DNA from: Thiohalocapsa sp.
GTDB taxonomy: Bacteria; Pseudomonadota; Gammaproteobacteria; Chromatiales; Chromatiaceae
DNA: 7,223 bases
Direction: 5' to 3'
Assembly (NCBI RefSeq): GCF_019695415.1
Contig: NZ_JAIFKJ010000322.1
Location: forward strand, 1-7,223
In this document: positions 6,519 to 7,223 of the stretch, piece by piece
Position numbering within the stretch: the first letter of the stretch is position 1
Layout of the letters: each line of letters begins with the position of its first letter
Program-made: the position numbers and the translations under genes
The notes under the pieces: model-generated
Database searches by the model: none
The model's input: the letters and a program-made list of their open reading frames with translations, nothing else
Told to the model about the DNA's origin: nothing

Positions 6519-6563
6519 TCTCACTGGCAGGCCTCCGACTGGCAGGCGTCTCGCTGGAAATCG
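6519..6563. repeat. Three imperfect 15-bp direct repeats
   Basis: Units at 6519-6533 (TCTCACTGGCAGGCC), 6534-6548 (TCCGACTGGCAGGCG) and 6549-6563 (TCTCGCTGGAAATCG) follow head to tail. The first two share 12 of 15 bases, and the third shares about 10 with the first. They lie in the gap between the permease remnant and the oxygenase gene, about 125-170 bp before the oxygenase start. They could be binding sites or a small tandem duplication. The remainder of the gap (6564-6693 and 6394-6467) shows no gene. Confidence 0.6.
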
Positions 6564-6693
6564 GCTGGGAATCACCGGCTCGTGGGTGGTGGACCGCCGG
6601 ACAGACGAACGGTTCCGCGCCCGGCTCGACGCCGCGCATGCCAGCATCGACCGCGGCCGGGCTCCCGCAAGCCACGGCAACCTCACCCCGGCT

Positions 6694-7155
6694 TCAGCGC
6701 GGTTTCAGCCCGCGCGGCACGACCGCACGCTCGGCCCGCTCGAAGCCCCATTGCACCCCCAGCGCAAACAACGCCGCCGGAATGGCGCCCTCGAGGATCA
6801 GCGCCGTGTCGTCCAGCCGAATGCCGGTGAGGATGGGCTGGCCATAGCCGCCGGCGCCGATCAGCGCGCCCAGTGTGGCGGCGCCGACGTTGATCACCGC
6901 GGCGGTTTTGATGCCCGCCAGGATCATCGGCAGGGCCAGCGGCAGCTCGATGCGCCAGAGCCGCGCCCGGGGCGGCAGCCCGATGGCCTCGGCGGCCTCC
7001 TGCAGCGACGGCGCGATGCCGGTGATGCCGGCGTGGGTGTTGCGCACGATGGGCAGCAGGCTGTAGAGGAACAGCGCGACCAGCGCCGAGCCGGGGCCGA
7101 GGCCGAAAACCGGAATAATGAACAGCAGCAGCGCTAGGGCGGGAATGGCTGTCGA
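6694..7155 (-). pseudogene. Truncated OpuCB/YehW-type betaine/choline ABC permease
   Basis: About 150 codons encode the C-terminal part of an inner-membrane permease of the binding-protein-dependent quaternary-amine (glycine betaine/choline/carnitine) ABC family. Family landmarks in order: AIPALALLLFIIPVFG, ALFLYSLLPIVRNTHAGI, the ATPase-contacting EAA loop (EAAEAIGLPPRARLWRIELPLALPMILAGI), then the Gly-rich GAATLGALIGAGGYGQPI, ending near VPRGLKPR. In full-length relatives the first of these is preceded by about 60 or more residues with the first membrane segments. Here the similarity stops at about 7150, and in-frame TAA and TGA codons follow at 7156-7161. A GTG at 7045-7047 could only start a still shorter protein lacking several helices. 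No matching ATPase or binding-protein gene is in the window. Either the gene is a remnant or an insertion or assembly join cuts it. Confidence 0.8.
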
Positions 7156-7223
7156 TTATCAACATATCCGAGACCACGAGACGCCTGAGCGACGAGTATG
7201 CAGTCTACTGCTGGCACAAAACA
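7150..7223. other. Unrelated sequence abutting the broken permease
   Basis: These 74 bp are roughly 50% GC, against about two-thirds for the rest of the window, and do not continue the permease in any frame. Two plus-strand frames and one minus-strand frame are open to the window edge. The plus frame reading SIINISETTRRLSDEY looks protein-like, but too little is present to identify it. It may be the edge of a mobile element or other inserted DNA, but no terminal inverted repeat can be confirmed. Confidence 0.4.

Overview
The window is high-GC bacterial DNA with every supported gene on the minus strand. It most resembles a chromosome of a proteobacterium, possibly a halophilic or phototrophic gammaproteobacterium. 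That placement is inferred from composition and gene types only; no rRNA or other phylogenetic marker is present.

Read in the direction of transcription (high to low coordinates), the layout is as follows. (1) At 6694-7155 lies the C-terminal two-thirds of an OpuCB/YehW-type glycine betaine/choline ABC permease. Its N-terminal part is missing and is replaced at about 7150 by unrelated, less GC-rich DNA. (2) A gap of 300 bp follows, holding short 15-bp repeats. (3) Next is a four-gene same-strand cluster: a phytanoyl-CoA dioxygenase-like Fe(II)/2-oxoglutarate oxygenase (5341-6393), a class I SAM methyltransferase (4344-5177), an MFS transporter (2982-4310), and a second, different SAM methyltransferase (2093-2989) that overlaps the MFS gene by 8 bp. 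(4) A gap of about 450 bp holds a 14-bp tandem repeat, a palindrome/hairpin, and an AT-rich leader with a strong ribosome binding site. (5) Then comes an exported FAS1 (fasciclin) domain protein (962-1642). (6) Two small abutting hypothetical genes follow (627-830 and 216-626). (7) Positions 1-215 contain nothing I can support as a gene.

The oxygenase, two methyltransferases and transporter look like a small tailoring-plus-transport module: hydroxylation, two methylations, and movement of a small molecule across the inner membrane. I do not recognise it as a known pathway. The neighbouring broken betaine-type permease hints at a link with methylated osmolytes, but this is only circumstantial. 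The large plus-strand open frames are antisense shadows of these genes.
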